Shown: positions 36,930-45,956 of the stretch, in pieces | How positions within the stretch are numbered: position 1 is the stretch's first letter | How the letters are laid out: each line of letters begins with the position of its first letter | Assembly (NCBI GenBank): GCA_041665525.1 | Contig: JBAYIS010000006.1 | Location: 62,001-126,000, forward strand | Direction of reading: 5' to 3' | From: UBA8401 sp041665525 | Lineage (GTDB): Bacteria > Bacteroidota > Ignavibacteria > UBA10030 > UBA8401 | DNA length: 64,000 nt | Position numbers and translations under genes: made by a program | The notes under the pieces: generated by a model | What the model saw: only the letters and a program-made list of their open reading frames with translations | Databases searched by the model: none | What the model was told of the DNA's origin: nothing

Positions 36930-38282
36930 ATGAAGGCATCATTCCACACACTCGGCTGTAAATTGAACTACGCGGAAACTGCGTCGTTAGAGCGGCAGTT
37001 TAAGGATCGTGGGTTCGAGATTGTTCCGTTCACCGAGCAGTCCGATGTTTGCATCATCAATACCTGTTCGGTCACCGAACGTGCGGACCGGGAAGCACGA
37101 CAGATCGTCCGCCGGGCCTTGCGTTCTTCTCCGAACGCCTTTGTTGCCGTGGTGGGCTGCTACGCACAGCTCGATCCGGAAGTGATCGCATCCATTGACG
37201 GTGTTGACATGGTGCTCGGCGCAAGTGAAAAATTCCGTCTGTTCGATTTTGCCGATTCCTTCAAAAAGTTCGCTTCTCCCAAAGTATTTGTTTCCCCGAT
37301 CACTTCCGTCAATGATTTCGGTCCGGCCTACTCCGGCGGCGTTGATGAACGAACACGGGCTTTCCTGAAAGTGCAGGATGGATGTGATTTTAATTGTTCT
37401 TTTTGCACTATACCGTTGGCGCGCGGTGAAAGCAGAAGCCAATCGATTGATGCGTGCGTTGCACAAGCAAAAGAACTGGTCGCGGCAGGATATAAAGAAA
37501 TCATTTTGACTGGCGTGAATGTAGGTGATTTCGGAAAGAATAACGGAAGAACTTTTCTGGAATTATTGAAGGAATTAAATGCCGTTGACGGTATCGATCG
37601 TATCAGAGTCAGTTCCATCGAACCGAACTTGTTGCATGATGAGTTGATCGATTTCTGGTTAGCGTCGGAAAAGATATGCAATCATTTCCATATTCCGCTG
37701 CAGAACGGTACTGATGAAATCCTGCGCACAATGCGTCGTCGATATACATCGGAATATTACAACACACTCGTCCGAAATATCCGTCAGAAAGCTCCGGATG
37801 CGAGTATCGGCGTGGATGTCATTGTCGGTTTTCCCGGAGAGACGGAAAAACTCTTCGAGCAGAATTTTTCGTTCATCCACGAATTGCCGGTAAGTTACCT
37901 GCATGTTTTCACCTATTCAGAACGGCCGAATACCCCTTCGATTGGATTTCCCGGAAGAGTTGAACCGAGGATCCGGTATTCACACAGTGACAAGCTCCGC
38001 ATTTTGGGACAGATGAAGAAATCAGCTTTTTATCAGTCACAAAAAGGCAAAATTCGCCCCGTGCTGATCGAAGGTGCAATCGAAGAAAATATGTTGTCCG
38101 GTTATACGGATAATTATGTTCGCGTTCGGGTGCCGTATCATCCCGCGTTGGAAAATGCCGTAGCAACGGTACGGATCGGTGAGTTTTCTGGAGATGCATG
38201 TGCGGCTGAAATCGTGCAAGTGACATCATCACAATCAATCATCACTCCGATGCTGCCGGTGTTGAATTCGGCTGTTCGATAA
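36930..38282 (+). CDS. mtaB: tRNA (t6A37) methylthiotransferase MtaB
   Basis: 450 aa. The N-terminal UPF0004 domain has HTLGCKLNYAE and IINTCSVTERADRE plus VVGCYAQLDP, holding the auxiliary 4Fe-4S cysteines. The radical-SAM triad is KVQDGCDFNCSFCTIPLARG. A C-terminal TRAM-like domain ends the protein. GCKLN with TERAD are signs of MtaB rather than MiaB. It adds methylthio to t6A37 of ANN-decoding tRNAs. Confidence 0.93.
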   Translation: MKASFHTLGCKLNYAETASLERQFKDRGFEIVPFTEQSDVCIINTCSVTERADREARQIVRRALRSSPNAFVAVVGCYAQLDPEVIASIDGVDMVLGASEKFRLFDFADSFKKFASPKVFVSPITSVNDFGPAYSGGVDERTRAFLKVQDGCDFNCSFCTIPLARGESRSQSIDACVAQAKELVAAGYKEIILTGVNVGDFGKNNGRTFLELLKELNAVDGIDRIRVSSIEPNLLHDELIDFWLASEKICNHFHIPLQNGTDEILRTMRRRYTSEYYNTLVRNIRQKAPDASIGVDVIVGFPGETEKLFEQNFSFIHELPVSYLHVFTYSERPNTPSIGFPGRVEPRIRYSHSDKLRILGQMKKSAFYQSQKGKIRPVLIEGAIEENMLSGYTDNYVRVRVPYHPALENAVATVRIGEFSGDACAAEIVQVTSSQSIITPMLPVLNSAVR

Positions 38283-38364
38283 AAGGACGATACTAAAGAT
38301 CTTGTTACTACTTCAACGAACCATGTTTTGTACTGAAAAACATCATCTCTTTTTGAGGAGTAGT

Positions 38365-39093
38365 ATGAAAAACATAACAATAGTTTTGCTGTTCTTTGTT
38401 TGCGGCGTATCATTGTTCGCTCAGGAAAAGTATTTTCATTTACGTTCGGAGCTTACCCGGTCGATCGAATCGCCGGTGACAATTCAGGATATAGTTCCTG
38501 AGACAAAGAAATCCGGTACGAAAGCGGTTCTCTATTCCCTTTTGCTGCCGGGGATGGGGGAATTATACGCCGACAGATTTGATCAGGGACGATATTCGTT
38601 GATAGCGGAAGGGGGATTGTGGCTCACGTATTTCTCATTCCAGCAATATGGAGACTGGATCCGGAACGATGCGCGAAAGTTCGCAGCTTCCCATGCCGGT
38701 GCTTCAACATCCGGCAAGAACGATCAATATTTTGTCGATCTTGGAAATTTCAATGATACCTACGAGTATAATGAAAAACAGTTGAGAGACAGGGAATTAG
38801 AAAATGTCTACGATCCTAAAGCTGGATATTTCTGGAAATGGGATTCCGAGTTCAATCGCAGGGAATATCGTGCTATGCGTGTTTCCAGCGAGAGAGTGTT
38901 GAACAATTCAAAATTCATTATCGCATCCATTGTGGTGAACAGAATTATCAGCGCAATAAATGCTGCCCGGCTGGTGCGGGAGTATAATTCCAGGGTCAAT
39001 GATGAATTAGGTTCATGGCGGTTGGAATCATCCCTGATTGATAACGGGCTGAGGCCGGATGGCATGAAACTGAGTATTATACACAGTTTTTAA
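38365..39093 (+). CDS. Exported DUF5683-like protein
   Basis: 242 aa from the ATG at 38365 with GAGGAG five bases upstream; a start at 38302 lacks this. The signal peptide is KNITIVLLFFVCGVSLFAQ. The segment SLLLPGMGELYADRFDQGRY followed by a hydrophobic stretch is the feature of DUF5683-type envelope proteins, which carry a PGxGqxY motif and short membrane segments. No enzymatic motif seen. It ends at a strong terminator that overlaps the start region of truA. Confidence 0.65.
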   Translation: MKNITIVLLFFVCGVSLFAQEKYFHLRSELTRSIESPVTIQDIVPETKKSGTKAVLYSLLLPGMGELYADRFDQGRYSLIAEGGLWLTYFSFQQYGDWIRNDARKFAASHAGASTSGKNDQYFVDLGNFNDTYEYNEKQLRDRELENVYDPKAGYFWKWDSEFNRREYRAMRVSSERVLNNSKFIIASIVVNRIISAINAARLVREYNSRVNDELGSWRLESSLIDNGLRPDGMKLSIIHSF

Positions 39094-39096
39094 ATT

Positions 39097-39122
39097 AAGC
39101 CCCGCGCAGCGGGGCTTTTTTA
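39097..39122 (+). terminator. Intrinsic terminator overlapping the truA leader
   Basis: AAGCCCCGC (39097-39105), a 3-nt loop and GCGGGGCTT (39109-39117), then TTTTT. The truA ATG is at 39124. The only purine-rich stretch before truA, GCGGGG, is the right arm of this stem. Confidence 0.85.
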
Positions 39123-39123
39123 T

Positions 39124-39855
39124 ATGAAACGGAATATTAAATTAACAATCGAGTATGATGGAACGGAATTCGCCGGCTGGCAGCGTCAGCCCAATGGTAG
39201 GACTGTTCAGGAAGAAATCGAAAAGACTCTTGCAACGATAACGCAGAAGTCAACACCGATAGTTGGTGCCGGAAGAACGGATAGCGGTGTCCATGCCCGC
39301 GGACAGGTGGCAAATTTTTATTCCGAAAGTTTGTTGACTGTGAGTGACTTTCATCGTGCGCTCAACGGATTATTGCCGGAGGATATAGTTATTCATTCTG
39401 TTGAAGAAGCGGAGGAGAATTTTTCTGCGAGATATTCGGCGACAGGGAGGGAATACCAGTATTTTATTTCCCAACAACCTTCTGCAATCGAACGGAAATT
39501 TCGCTGGCAGCTTCGCTACCAGTTCGACATCGAAAAAATGAACCGGGCAGCGCAGTCGATCCTTGGTGTTCGCGACTTTAGTGCATTTTGCAAGACCGAT
39601 TCTGAAACAGAGCATTACTTCTGCGACGTTCGATACTCTTGTTGGCGGAAGGAGAATGGTTCTTTAATCTATTTCGTTACAGCGAATCGCTTTCTGCATG
39701 GAATGGTGCGTGCATTGGTTGGAACAATGGTCGATGTTGGCAGAGGTTTCACTCCGGAAGAGAGTTTTCAATCGATTTTGCAATCAAAAGACCGTTCAAA
39801 TGCCGGTCAGTCGGCTCCTGCACGTGGATTGTTCTTAGAACGCGTAACTTATTGA
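39124..39855 (+). CDS. truA: tRNA pseudouridine(38-40) synthase
   Basis: 243 aa. The catalytic Asp is in VGAGRTDSGVHARGQVANF; the opening IKLTIEYDGTEFAGWQRQP and the later RFLHGMVRALVGTMVDVG complete the family pattern. It isomerises U38-U40 of the anticodon arm. Its ATG lies six bases after a terminator stem. Confidence 0.95.
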   Translation: MKRNIKLTIEYDGTEFAGWQRQPNGRTVQEEIEKTLATITQKSTPIVGAGRTDSGVHARGQVANFYSESLLTVSDFHRALNGLLPEDIVIHSVEEAEENFSARYSATGREYQYFISQQPSAIERKFRWQLRYQFDIEKMNRAAQSILGVRDFSAFCKTDSETEHYFCDVRYSCWRKENGSLIYFVTANRFLHGMVRALVGTMVDVGRGFTPEESFQSILQSKDRSNAGQSAPARGLFLERVTY

Positions 39856-39885
39856 ATATCAACGAGTTTTAGAGTAAATTCATCT

Positions 39886-40896
39886 ATGATACAAGCGGCA
39901 ATACATACATTAGTAGAAAAATCCGATCTGACCAAACAAGAAACGTATGATGTTATTGTTGAAATTATGTCAGGGAAATCAAGCGAAATAATGATTTCCT
40001 CCTTTCTTACTGCATTGCGGATGAAAGGGGAGATTGTTCCAGAAATTTCCGGTGCCGCGCTTGCAATGAGAGAAATGTCCACAAAGATCCGGACAAAACA
40101 TGAGCATGTTATCGATACTTGCGGTACGGGTGGAGATGGACTTGGTACTTTCAATATTTCCACCGCATCGGCGCTTGTTGCCGCTTCTGCCGGAGCTATT
40201 GTTGCAAAACACGGTAATCGTGCTGTTTCCAGTAAATGCGGCAGTGCAGACGTGCTGAAAGCGCTTGGGGTCAATATCGAAATTCCCAAAGAAAAAGTTG
40301 AACATTGTTTGGACGAAATCGGCATTGCATTTTTATTCGCTCCCATGCTCCATGGCGCCATGAAGTATGCCGCACCAATTCGACGGGAATTGGGGATGCG
40401 GACCATTTTCAATGTCTTAGGCCCGCTGACTAACCCTGCCGGTGCAAAGCGTCAGGTCATGGGAGTTTTCCGTCGCGGATTGACTGATATTCTCGCCAAT
40501 GTGTTACTCGATCTCGGAACAGAACGTGCGCTGATCGTTCACGGCAACGGAGGGATGGATGAAATATCGACAATTGGCGAAACAAGAATAAGCGAGATTA
40601 AAGACGGGAAGGTGAATACGTATTTGTTCCAACTTGACTCCGTTGGGATACCGGCGGCGAATATATCGGATCTGGCAGGAGGCGGGACAGACGAGAATAT
40701 GAGGATTATTGAATCAATTGTGCGCGGTGAAAAGGGTGCGCCGAGGGATATTGTCATATTGAATGCAGGCGCAGCGATCTATGTTGCCGGTATCGCAGAA
40801 TCAGTGAAAGAAGGTGTTGGAATTGCTGCAAATGCGATAGATTCCGGTGCTGCAGAAAAAAAATTGAACGACTTGATCGAGTTTACTAATGCGTAA
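39886..40896 (+). CDS. trpD: Anthranilate phosphoribosyltransferase
   Basis: 336 aa. The PRPP loop is DTCGTGGDGLGTFNIST; KHGNRAVSSKCGSADVLKAL, then FNVLGPLTNPAGAKRQ and HGNGGMDEISTIGETRISE are family motifs. It joins anthranilate and PRPP. It opens the tryptophan block and overlaps the CorC-like gene by eight bases. No glutamine amidotransferase part is fused. Confidence 0.95.
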   Translation: MIQAAIHTLVEKSDLTKQETYDVIVEIMSGKSSEIMISSFLTALRMKGEIVPEISGAALAMREMSTKIRTKHEHVIDTCGTGGDGLGTFNISTASALVAASAGAIVAKHGNRAVSSKCGSADVLKALGVNIEIPKEKVEHCLDEIGIAFLFAPMLHGAMKYAAPIRRELGMRTIFNVLGPLTNPAGAKRQVMGVFRRGLTDILANVLLDLGTERALIVHGNGGMDEISTIGETRISEIKDGKVNTYLFQLDSVGIPAANISDLAGGGTDENMRIIESIVRGEKGAPRDIVILNAGAAIYVAGIAESVKEGVGIAANAIDSGAAEKKLNDLIEFTNA

Positions 40897-41755
40897 CTCA
40901 CAATTAAAAGAAAAGCAGCAAGTGTCATTCGTCCGTTCTCTCTTTCAAAGGTTCTCATTCCTTAAGAAGAAAGCAGTATCTGAAGAGGAAGTGATCCAAT
41001 TGTTGGAGGAAGGTGAACGCAGCGGAGCCATCGACAAGACAGAACATGACCTGATCAAAAGCATCCTGGAATTTACCGATACAACGGTGAAAGAAGTGAT
41101 GGTTCCCCGGACAGATGTTTTTGCTATGGATATCACGACGCCCCGCGATCGACTGTTGAACTCGCTGATCGATCAAGGATTCACTCGTGTGCCGGTCTAT
41201 CGTGAATCGATCGACCATATCGTCGGGATCATTTATACGAAGGACTTGATCGGCATGCTCGAACACCGGGACCTGATCATTCTGCAGGATGTCATTCGTC
41301 CCGCCTATCTTGTGCCGGAATCGAAGAAGATCAGCGTTCTGCTGAAGGAATTGCAAAAAAACCGGCAGCATATGGCAATTGTCATCGATGAATTCGGGGG
41401 AACGGAAGGAATTATCACCATCGAAGATATCGTGGAGGAGATCGTCGGTGAGATTAGAGATGAATACGATGAAGAACAAAACGACGTTGAAACAACGAGC
41501 GACGGTTCCACGATTGTAAACGGCGGAATGAGCATCCATGATTTTAACGATCGGTTCAAGACGAATATTCCGGAGGATTCACAATACGATACGATTAGCG
41601 GATTTCTCCATTCCCAGACGGAGCGCATCCCCGAGCTGCACGAGGAGGTCCGGTATGAGAATGTCTGTTTTGTGGTTGTTAAAAAAAATGAACGCCGTAT
41701 CCGTCAAGTGAAAATTAAACTCTTACCGAAGGAAATAACACAGATCAATGAATAA
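40889..41755 (+). CDS. CorC/TlyC-like CBS-domain protein inside the trp block
   Basis: 288 aa. Two CBS domains (TTVKEVMVPRTDVFAMDITT; then LQDVIRPAYLVPESKKISVL) are followed by a CorC/HlyC transporter-associated domain (YDTISGFLHSQTERIPELHE). DEFGGTEGIITIEDIVEEIV is a family signature. No DUF21 membrane domain is present, so it is the soluble CorC type. It may bind adenine nucleotides and influence divalent-cation export, as CorC does. It overlaps trpD by eight bases and trpC by eight, and has no evident link to tryptophan synthesis. Confidence 0.85.
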   Translation: MRNSQLKEKQQVSFVRSLFQRFSFLKKKAVSEEEVIQLLEEGERSGAIDKTEHDLIKSILEFTDTTVKEVMVPRTDVFAMDITTPRDRLLNSLIDQGFTRVPVYRESIDHIVGIIYTKDLIGMLEHRDLIILQDVIRPAYLVPESKKISVLLKELQKNRQHMAIVIDEFGGTEGIITIEDIVEEIVGEIRDEYDEEQNDVETTSDGSTIVNGGMSIHDFNDRFKTNIPEDSQYDTISGFLHSQTERIPELHEEVRYENVCFVVVKKNERRIRQVKIKLLPKEITQINE

Positions 41756-42545
41756 GATTCTTACCGAAATTCTGGAGCACAAGAAAACTGAAGTTGAACG
41801 GCTTAAGATAACTGCCCCGTTTGATCAACTAATCGAACAGGCGTGGCAGTCTCCCGCCGTGCTGGATTTCGGACTGGCGTTGAAAAATGACGATGGCATC
41901 GCCTGTATTGCCGAAATCAAAAAAGCGTCTCCGTCCAAAGGGGTTATCACCAGGGATTTCATCCCGACAAAGATCGCTCGTGAATATAAAGAGGGAGGCG
42001 CCAGGGCAATTTCTGTCCTGACCGATGAAAAATATTTCCAGGGAAAATCTGATTTTGTTGCCGCTGCAAAGAGTGCTTCATTCCTCCCAATTCTGCGTAA
42101 AGATTTTATTGTTGATGAATATCAAATTTATGAATCCCGCGTTATGGGAGCCGATGCCATACTGCTGATTGTTGCGGCATTAAATGATGTACAATTACGG
42201 TCGTTTTTGGCAACAGCGGAAGACTTGTCGCTTTCTGTTCTTGTGGAATGTCATGCGAAAGAAGAGATAGAACGGGCTCTTGATGCCGGTGCAACGATTA
42301 TCGGCATCAATAATCGGGATCTGCAATCATTTAGCGTAAATGTGGATCTTTCCTTAATGTTAAAAAACTTTATCCCCAATTCCTGCACCACGGTCAGTGA
42401 AAGCGGTATCAAAAACTTCAATACTGTCGAACGGCTGGCGCAGGCGGGATTTGATGCCATTCTTGTTGGCGAGCATTTAATGGCACAGCCGCACCGCCGG
42501 GAAGCGTTGCAAGATCTGTTACGGATGCCGGAGCGGAATCGATGA
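41748..42545 (+). CDS. trpC: Indole-3-glycerol phosphate synthase
   Basis: 265 aa, single-domain TIM barrel. The catalytic residues appear in IAEIKKASPSKGVI, SVLTDEKYFQG, LRKDFIVDEYQIYE, GINNRDLQSF and TVSESGI. It closes the indole ring from CdRP. It overlaps trpF by four bases (ATGA). Confidence 0.96.
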   Translation: MNKILTEILEHKKTEVERLKITAPFDQLIEQAWQSPAVLDFGLALKNDDGIACIAEIKKASPSKGVITRDFIPTKIAREYKEGGARAISVLTDEKYFQGKSDFVAAAKSASFLPILRKDFIVDEYQIYESRVMGADAILLIVAALNDVQLRSFLATAEDLSLSVLVECHAKEEIERALDAGATIIGINNRDLQSFSVNVDLSLMLKNFIPNSCTTVSESGIKNFNTVERLAQAGFDAILVGEHLMAQPHRREALQDLLRMPERNR

Positions 42546-43177
42546 GTCCGTATTTCATCAAGATCTGCGGCATTACAAATTATGAAGATGCCGTGCGTGC
42601 GATCGATGCGGGAGCAACTGCGATCGGTTTCAATTTTTACAAACAGAGTAAACGATATATACCGCCGACTGCAGCGAAGGAGATTGCAGAAAAGATTAGA
42701 GGGAAAATCTCCATCGTCGGACTCTTCGTCAATGAAGATCCCGCTGCAGTACGATCTGCTGGGGCGCTGGTGAAATTGACCTACTGCCAGTTTCACGGTG
42801 ATGAAGATCCTGAATATGTCAACCAATTTTCCAACGCTATCAAAACATTCCGGGTGAACAATTCATTGAAAGATGTCTATTTCGATGATTATCATGCGGC
42901 GGCATTTCTGCTTGATGCCTACGATGAGAAAGAGTACGGAGGGACAGGAAAAAATTTCAATTGGCTGCTTGCGCGAGAGGCAAACGAATTTGGCAAGATC
43001 ATCATTGCGGGCGGATTGACGGAAGGGAATGTGCGTGAGGCTGTTGAAACTGTCCGTCCCTGGGGCGTTGATGTCAGCAGCGGTGTAGAATCCGGTCCGG
43101 GGAAAAAAGACAAAGAAAAGATGAGGCTATTCGTAGAAAATGCTCGGCAGTCTCTTGAACAGCAACTTGAACTATAA
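42542..43177 (+). CDS. trpF: Phosphoribosylanthranilate isomerase
   Basis: 211 aa. FIKICGITNYEDAVRAIDAG carries the catalytic Cys; GFNFYKQSKRYI, QFHGDEDPEYV and the closing GVDVSSGVESGPGKKD are diagnostic. It converts PRA to CdRP, the substrate of TrpC. Separate from trpC but coupled to it. Confidence 0.96.
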   Translation: MSPYFIKICGITNYEDAVRAIDAGATAIGFNFYKQSKRYIPPTAAKEIAEKIRGKISIVGLFVNEDPAAVRSAGALVKLTYCQFHGDEDPEYVNQFSNAIKTFRVNNSLKDVYFDDYHAAAFLLDAYDEKEYGGTGKNFNWLLAREANEFGKIIIAGGLTEGNVREAVETVRPWGVDVSSGVESGPGKKDKEKMRLFVENARQSLEQQLEL

Positions 43178-43189
43178 AAGAAAATTCTC

Positions 43190-44386
43190 ATGAGCTATCC
43201 CAACGTACCAGATGAACGAGGACATTTCGGAATTTACGGCGGCCGTTATATTCCGGAGACTTTATTTCCGGCTGCGGAAGAACTGACGGCGTGGTACGGA
43301 AGATTGAAGAACGACGAATCGTTTCAAAAAGAATATCGCTACTATCTGAAATACTTCGTGGGACGGGAAACGCCGTTGTTTTTTGCCGAACGGTTGACGA
43401 AAGAATCCGGCGGAGCAAAAATATATTTAAAGAGAGAGGATCTCTGCCATACCGGCGCACATAAGATCAACAATACTATCGGACAAATACTTATCGCCCA
43501 ACGAATGGGGAAGAAACGGATTATCGCCGAGACCGGCGCGGGACAACACGGTGTCGCAACAGCTACAGTGTGTGCATTGTTCGGTTTGCAATGTATCGTC
43601 TATATGGGCGAAGAGGATATGGAACGGCAGGCTCCGAATGTGTACCGAATGAAATTACTGGGAGCAGAGGTTCGACCTGTTTCGTCCGGAAGCAAGACAT
43701 TGAAAGATGCAACGAGCGAAGCGATCCGCGATTGGGTGACGAATGTTCGGGACACGTTTTATATTATCGGCTCTGTTGTCGGTATGCATCCGTATCCTAT
43801 GATGGTGAGGGATTTTCAGTCTGTCATCGGCGAAGAAACACGACGCCAGATGTTGGAGCAGGAACAACGGCTTCCGGATGCGGTGATCGCTTGTGTTGGC
43901 GGAGGGAGCAATGCTATGGGAATATTTTACCCTTTCCTGAATGATGTTCCCGGAGTAAAATTAATTGGTGTTGAAGCTGCTGGATACGGATTGGAATCGG
44001 GAAAACATTCCGCTGCATTGGCGAAAGGTTCACGAGGAGTGCTGCATGGTTCCATGCAGTATCTTTTGCAGGACCAGAACGGACAAATTGAGATTGCTCA
44101 TTCAATTTCTGCCGGACTCGATTATCCCGGTGTCGGACCGGAACACTGTTATTTAATGGACAACAAGTACGTTGAGTATGTCTCCATCACCGATACGGAA
44201 GCATTGAATGCATTGCAACTGCTTGCCCGTAAGGAGGGGATCATTCCGGCGTTGGAATCAGCGCACGCTGTGGCGTATGCCGTGAAATTGGCAAGCACAA
44301 TGAAAATAGATCAGACGATCGTCGTTAATCTTTCGGGACGCGGCGACAAGGATCTTGGGACTGTTATGAAAGAATTGAAGTTGTAG
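43190..44386 (+). CDS. trpB: Tryptophan synthase beta chain
   Basis: 398 aa. PLP lysine in REDLCHTGAHKINNTIGQ; ETGAGQHGVATATVCALFG; the phosphate loop GGGSNAMGIF; and GVGPEHCYLMDN. It condenses indole with serine. The gene that should follow, trpA, is absent: four bases later a glycosyltransferase gene begins. The first trp enzymes (trpE, trpG) are also not in the window. Confidence 0.97.
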   Translation: MSYPNVPDERGHFGIYGGRYIPETLFPAAEELTAWYGRLKNDESFQKEYRYYLKYFVGRETPLFFAERLTKESGGAKIYLKREDLCHTGAHKINNTIGQILIAQRMGKKRIIAETGAGQHGVATATVCALFGLQCIVYMGEEDMERQAPNVYRMKLLGAEVRPVSSGSKTLKDATSEAIRDWVTNVRDTFYIIGSVVGMHPYPMMVRDFQSVIGEETRRQMLEQEQRLPDAVIACVGGGSNAMGIFYPFLNDVPGVKLIGVEAAGYGLESGKHSAALAKGSRGVLHGSMQYLLQDQNGQIEIAHSISAGLDYPGVGPEHCYLMDNKYVEYVSITDTEALNALQLLARKEGIIPALESAHAVAYAVKLASTMKIDQTIVVNLSGRGDKDLGTVMKELKL

Positions 44387-44390
44387 TTCG

Positions 44391-45248
44391 ATGAAGGTAT
44401 CGGTCATTATCACTTCTTGGAATACGAAACTCTTATTGCAAACATGTTTGCAGACCATTCGATCATTTCCGCCAGTTGTTCCGTTTGAAACGATCGTGGT
44501 GGATAATGGCTCCAATGATGCGTCTGCCGCAATGGTCGAAAAAGAATTCCCTGAAGTGCTGTTGATAAAAAATGCGGTAAACACAGGGTACGCTGGCGGA
44601 AATAATATTGGATTCAAACGCTCACGGGGAGAGTTTGTGCTGCTGTTGGGAAGTGATACGGAAATGCTTCAGGAAACGATTCAGCGATTGTCTGACTATC
44701 TCGATTCCCACCCGGATGTTGGGATTGTTTCATGCCGGTTGGAATCTCCAGACGGATCACTGCAGCATTCCTGTAAACAGTTCCCTTCTGTCGCCAACGC
44801 GGTAGCTATGTATTGTTCGCTTCATTTCCTGAACAAAAAATATCTGATGTGGGATTTTGATCATATGACCGAAAGGGAGATTGATCAGCCGGATGCGACG
44901 TGTGTGATGATCCGCCGTGCTGCGTTGGATCAATGGATCTTCGATGAACGGTTCTCCATTCTTTACAACGATGTGGATCTTTGTCAACGGGTGAAACGCA
45001 AGGGATGGAAGATTGTGTATATCCCGACCGCGACGATCGTTCATCATGGCAGCCAAAGCACGAAACAAGCCCCGCCTAATGTCCGATTGGTCATGTATCA
45101 GAATATTTTATTGTATTATCAAACATACTTTGGTACTGCAGCGCGCATTGCTTTGACACCAATTCTCTTTTTACGGTTCCTGATTGCTACTAAGAGCATA
45201 TCCGGCATCACTCTTTTTTATTCACTTGATAAGGCGCGATTGTCATGA
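44391..45248 (+). CDS. GT2 glycosyltransferase (rhamnosyltransferase-like)
   Basis: 285 aa. VSVIITSWNTKLLLQTCLQT, VVDNGSNDASAAMVE, NTGYAGGNNIGFKRS and LLGSDTEM form the nucleotide- and metal-binding GT2 core, and FDERFSILYNDVDLCQRVKR is the acceptor-side motif of WbbL-type rhamnosyltransferases. It begins four bases after trpB and opens the polysaccharide island. It shares this template with the genes at 52779, 53714 and 54739. Confidence 0.82.
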   Translation: MKVSVIITSWNTKLLLQTCLQTIRSFPPVVPFETIVVDNGSNDASAAMVEKEFPEVLLIKNAVNTGYAGGNNIGFKRSRGEFVLLLGSDTEMLQETIQRLSDYLDSHPDVGIVSCRLESPDGSLQHSCKQFPSVANAVAMYCSLHFLNKKYLMWDFDHMTEREIDQPDATCVMIRRAALDQWIFDERFSILYNDVDLCQRVKRKGWKIVYIPTATIVHHGSQSTKQAPPNVRLVMYQNILLYYQTYFGTAARIALTPILFLRFLIATKSISGITLFYSLDKARLS

Positions 45249-45907
45249 TCGGGGAAGATATTCGGAATATCGTTTTTCGGGACACCAACACGTACTATAA
45301 TTCGATGCCCGAAGGATTGGTAGCACGGCAGCTGATATCGTTTGTCCGCAAGCACGCAACAGGATCGATTCTCGATCTGGGCTGTGCTACTGGAAATTAT
45401 TCAGTCATGCTAAAGAATCTAGGGTACAATGTGAAGGCCGCCGATATAAATCCGGAATATGTTCTCCGGGCGAAGGAACGCGGGATCGAAGCAGTAGTGA
45501 TCGATGGCCGTGTCCCGTTTCCGGACAAATCGTTTGATACCGTTATCTGTTTCGAAGTGATCGAACATGTTGTCGATTTGGACGTTGTTCTGAATGAAGC
45601 AAAACGGCTTGCGAAAAGGACAGTGTTATTCACAACGCCAAATTCCGAACACGTGACGGAATTGATTCAACAAGGATTGTTGTACGAACACTTTGCCGAA
45701 TTGGATCATAAAAATTTCTTTACGAAGAACTCTCTGACTAAGGCTTTGCAAAAACATTTTGCCCATGTGGAAGTGAAAAAAGGAGACGGGATAAATCCGA
45801 TGGCATTGATTGGTTTTACACCGGTTCGCATGCTGGGAAAACTGTTGACGAAAATTGGAATTATTCGGCCAACGTATCATTTTCGACTGTTTGCCGTGTG
45901 CAGGTAA
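45245..45907 (+). CDS. Class I SAM-dependent methyltransferase
   Basis: 220 aa. Motif I is SILDLGCATGNYSVML, followed by VKAADINPEYVLRA and CFEVIEHVVDLDVVLNEA. The type is a Methyltransf_11 fold typical of sugar or lipid methylation in glycan clusters. Its ATG overlaps the stop of the preceding GT2 (ATGA). The acceptor is unknown. Confidence 0.8.
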   Translation: MIGEDIRNIVFRDTNTYYNSMPEGLVARQLISFVRKHATGSILDLGCATGNYSVMLKNLGYNVKAADINPEYVLRAKERGIEAVVIDGRVPFPDKSFDTVICFEVIEHVVDLDVVLNEAKRLAKRTVLFTTPNSEHVTELIQQGLLYEHFAELDHKNFFTKNSLTKALQKHFAHVEVKKGDGINPMALIGFTPVRMLGKLLTKIGIIRPTYHFRLFAVCR

Positions 45908-45956
45908 TTGAAAAAGAGAAATCCCAATAAAAGTTTTTCATTAAGGATCAATCGTT

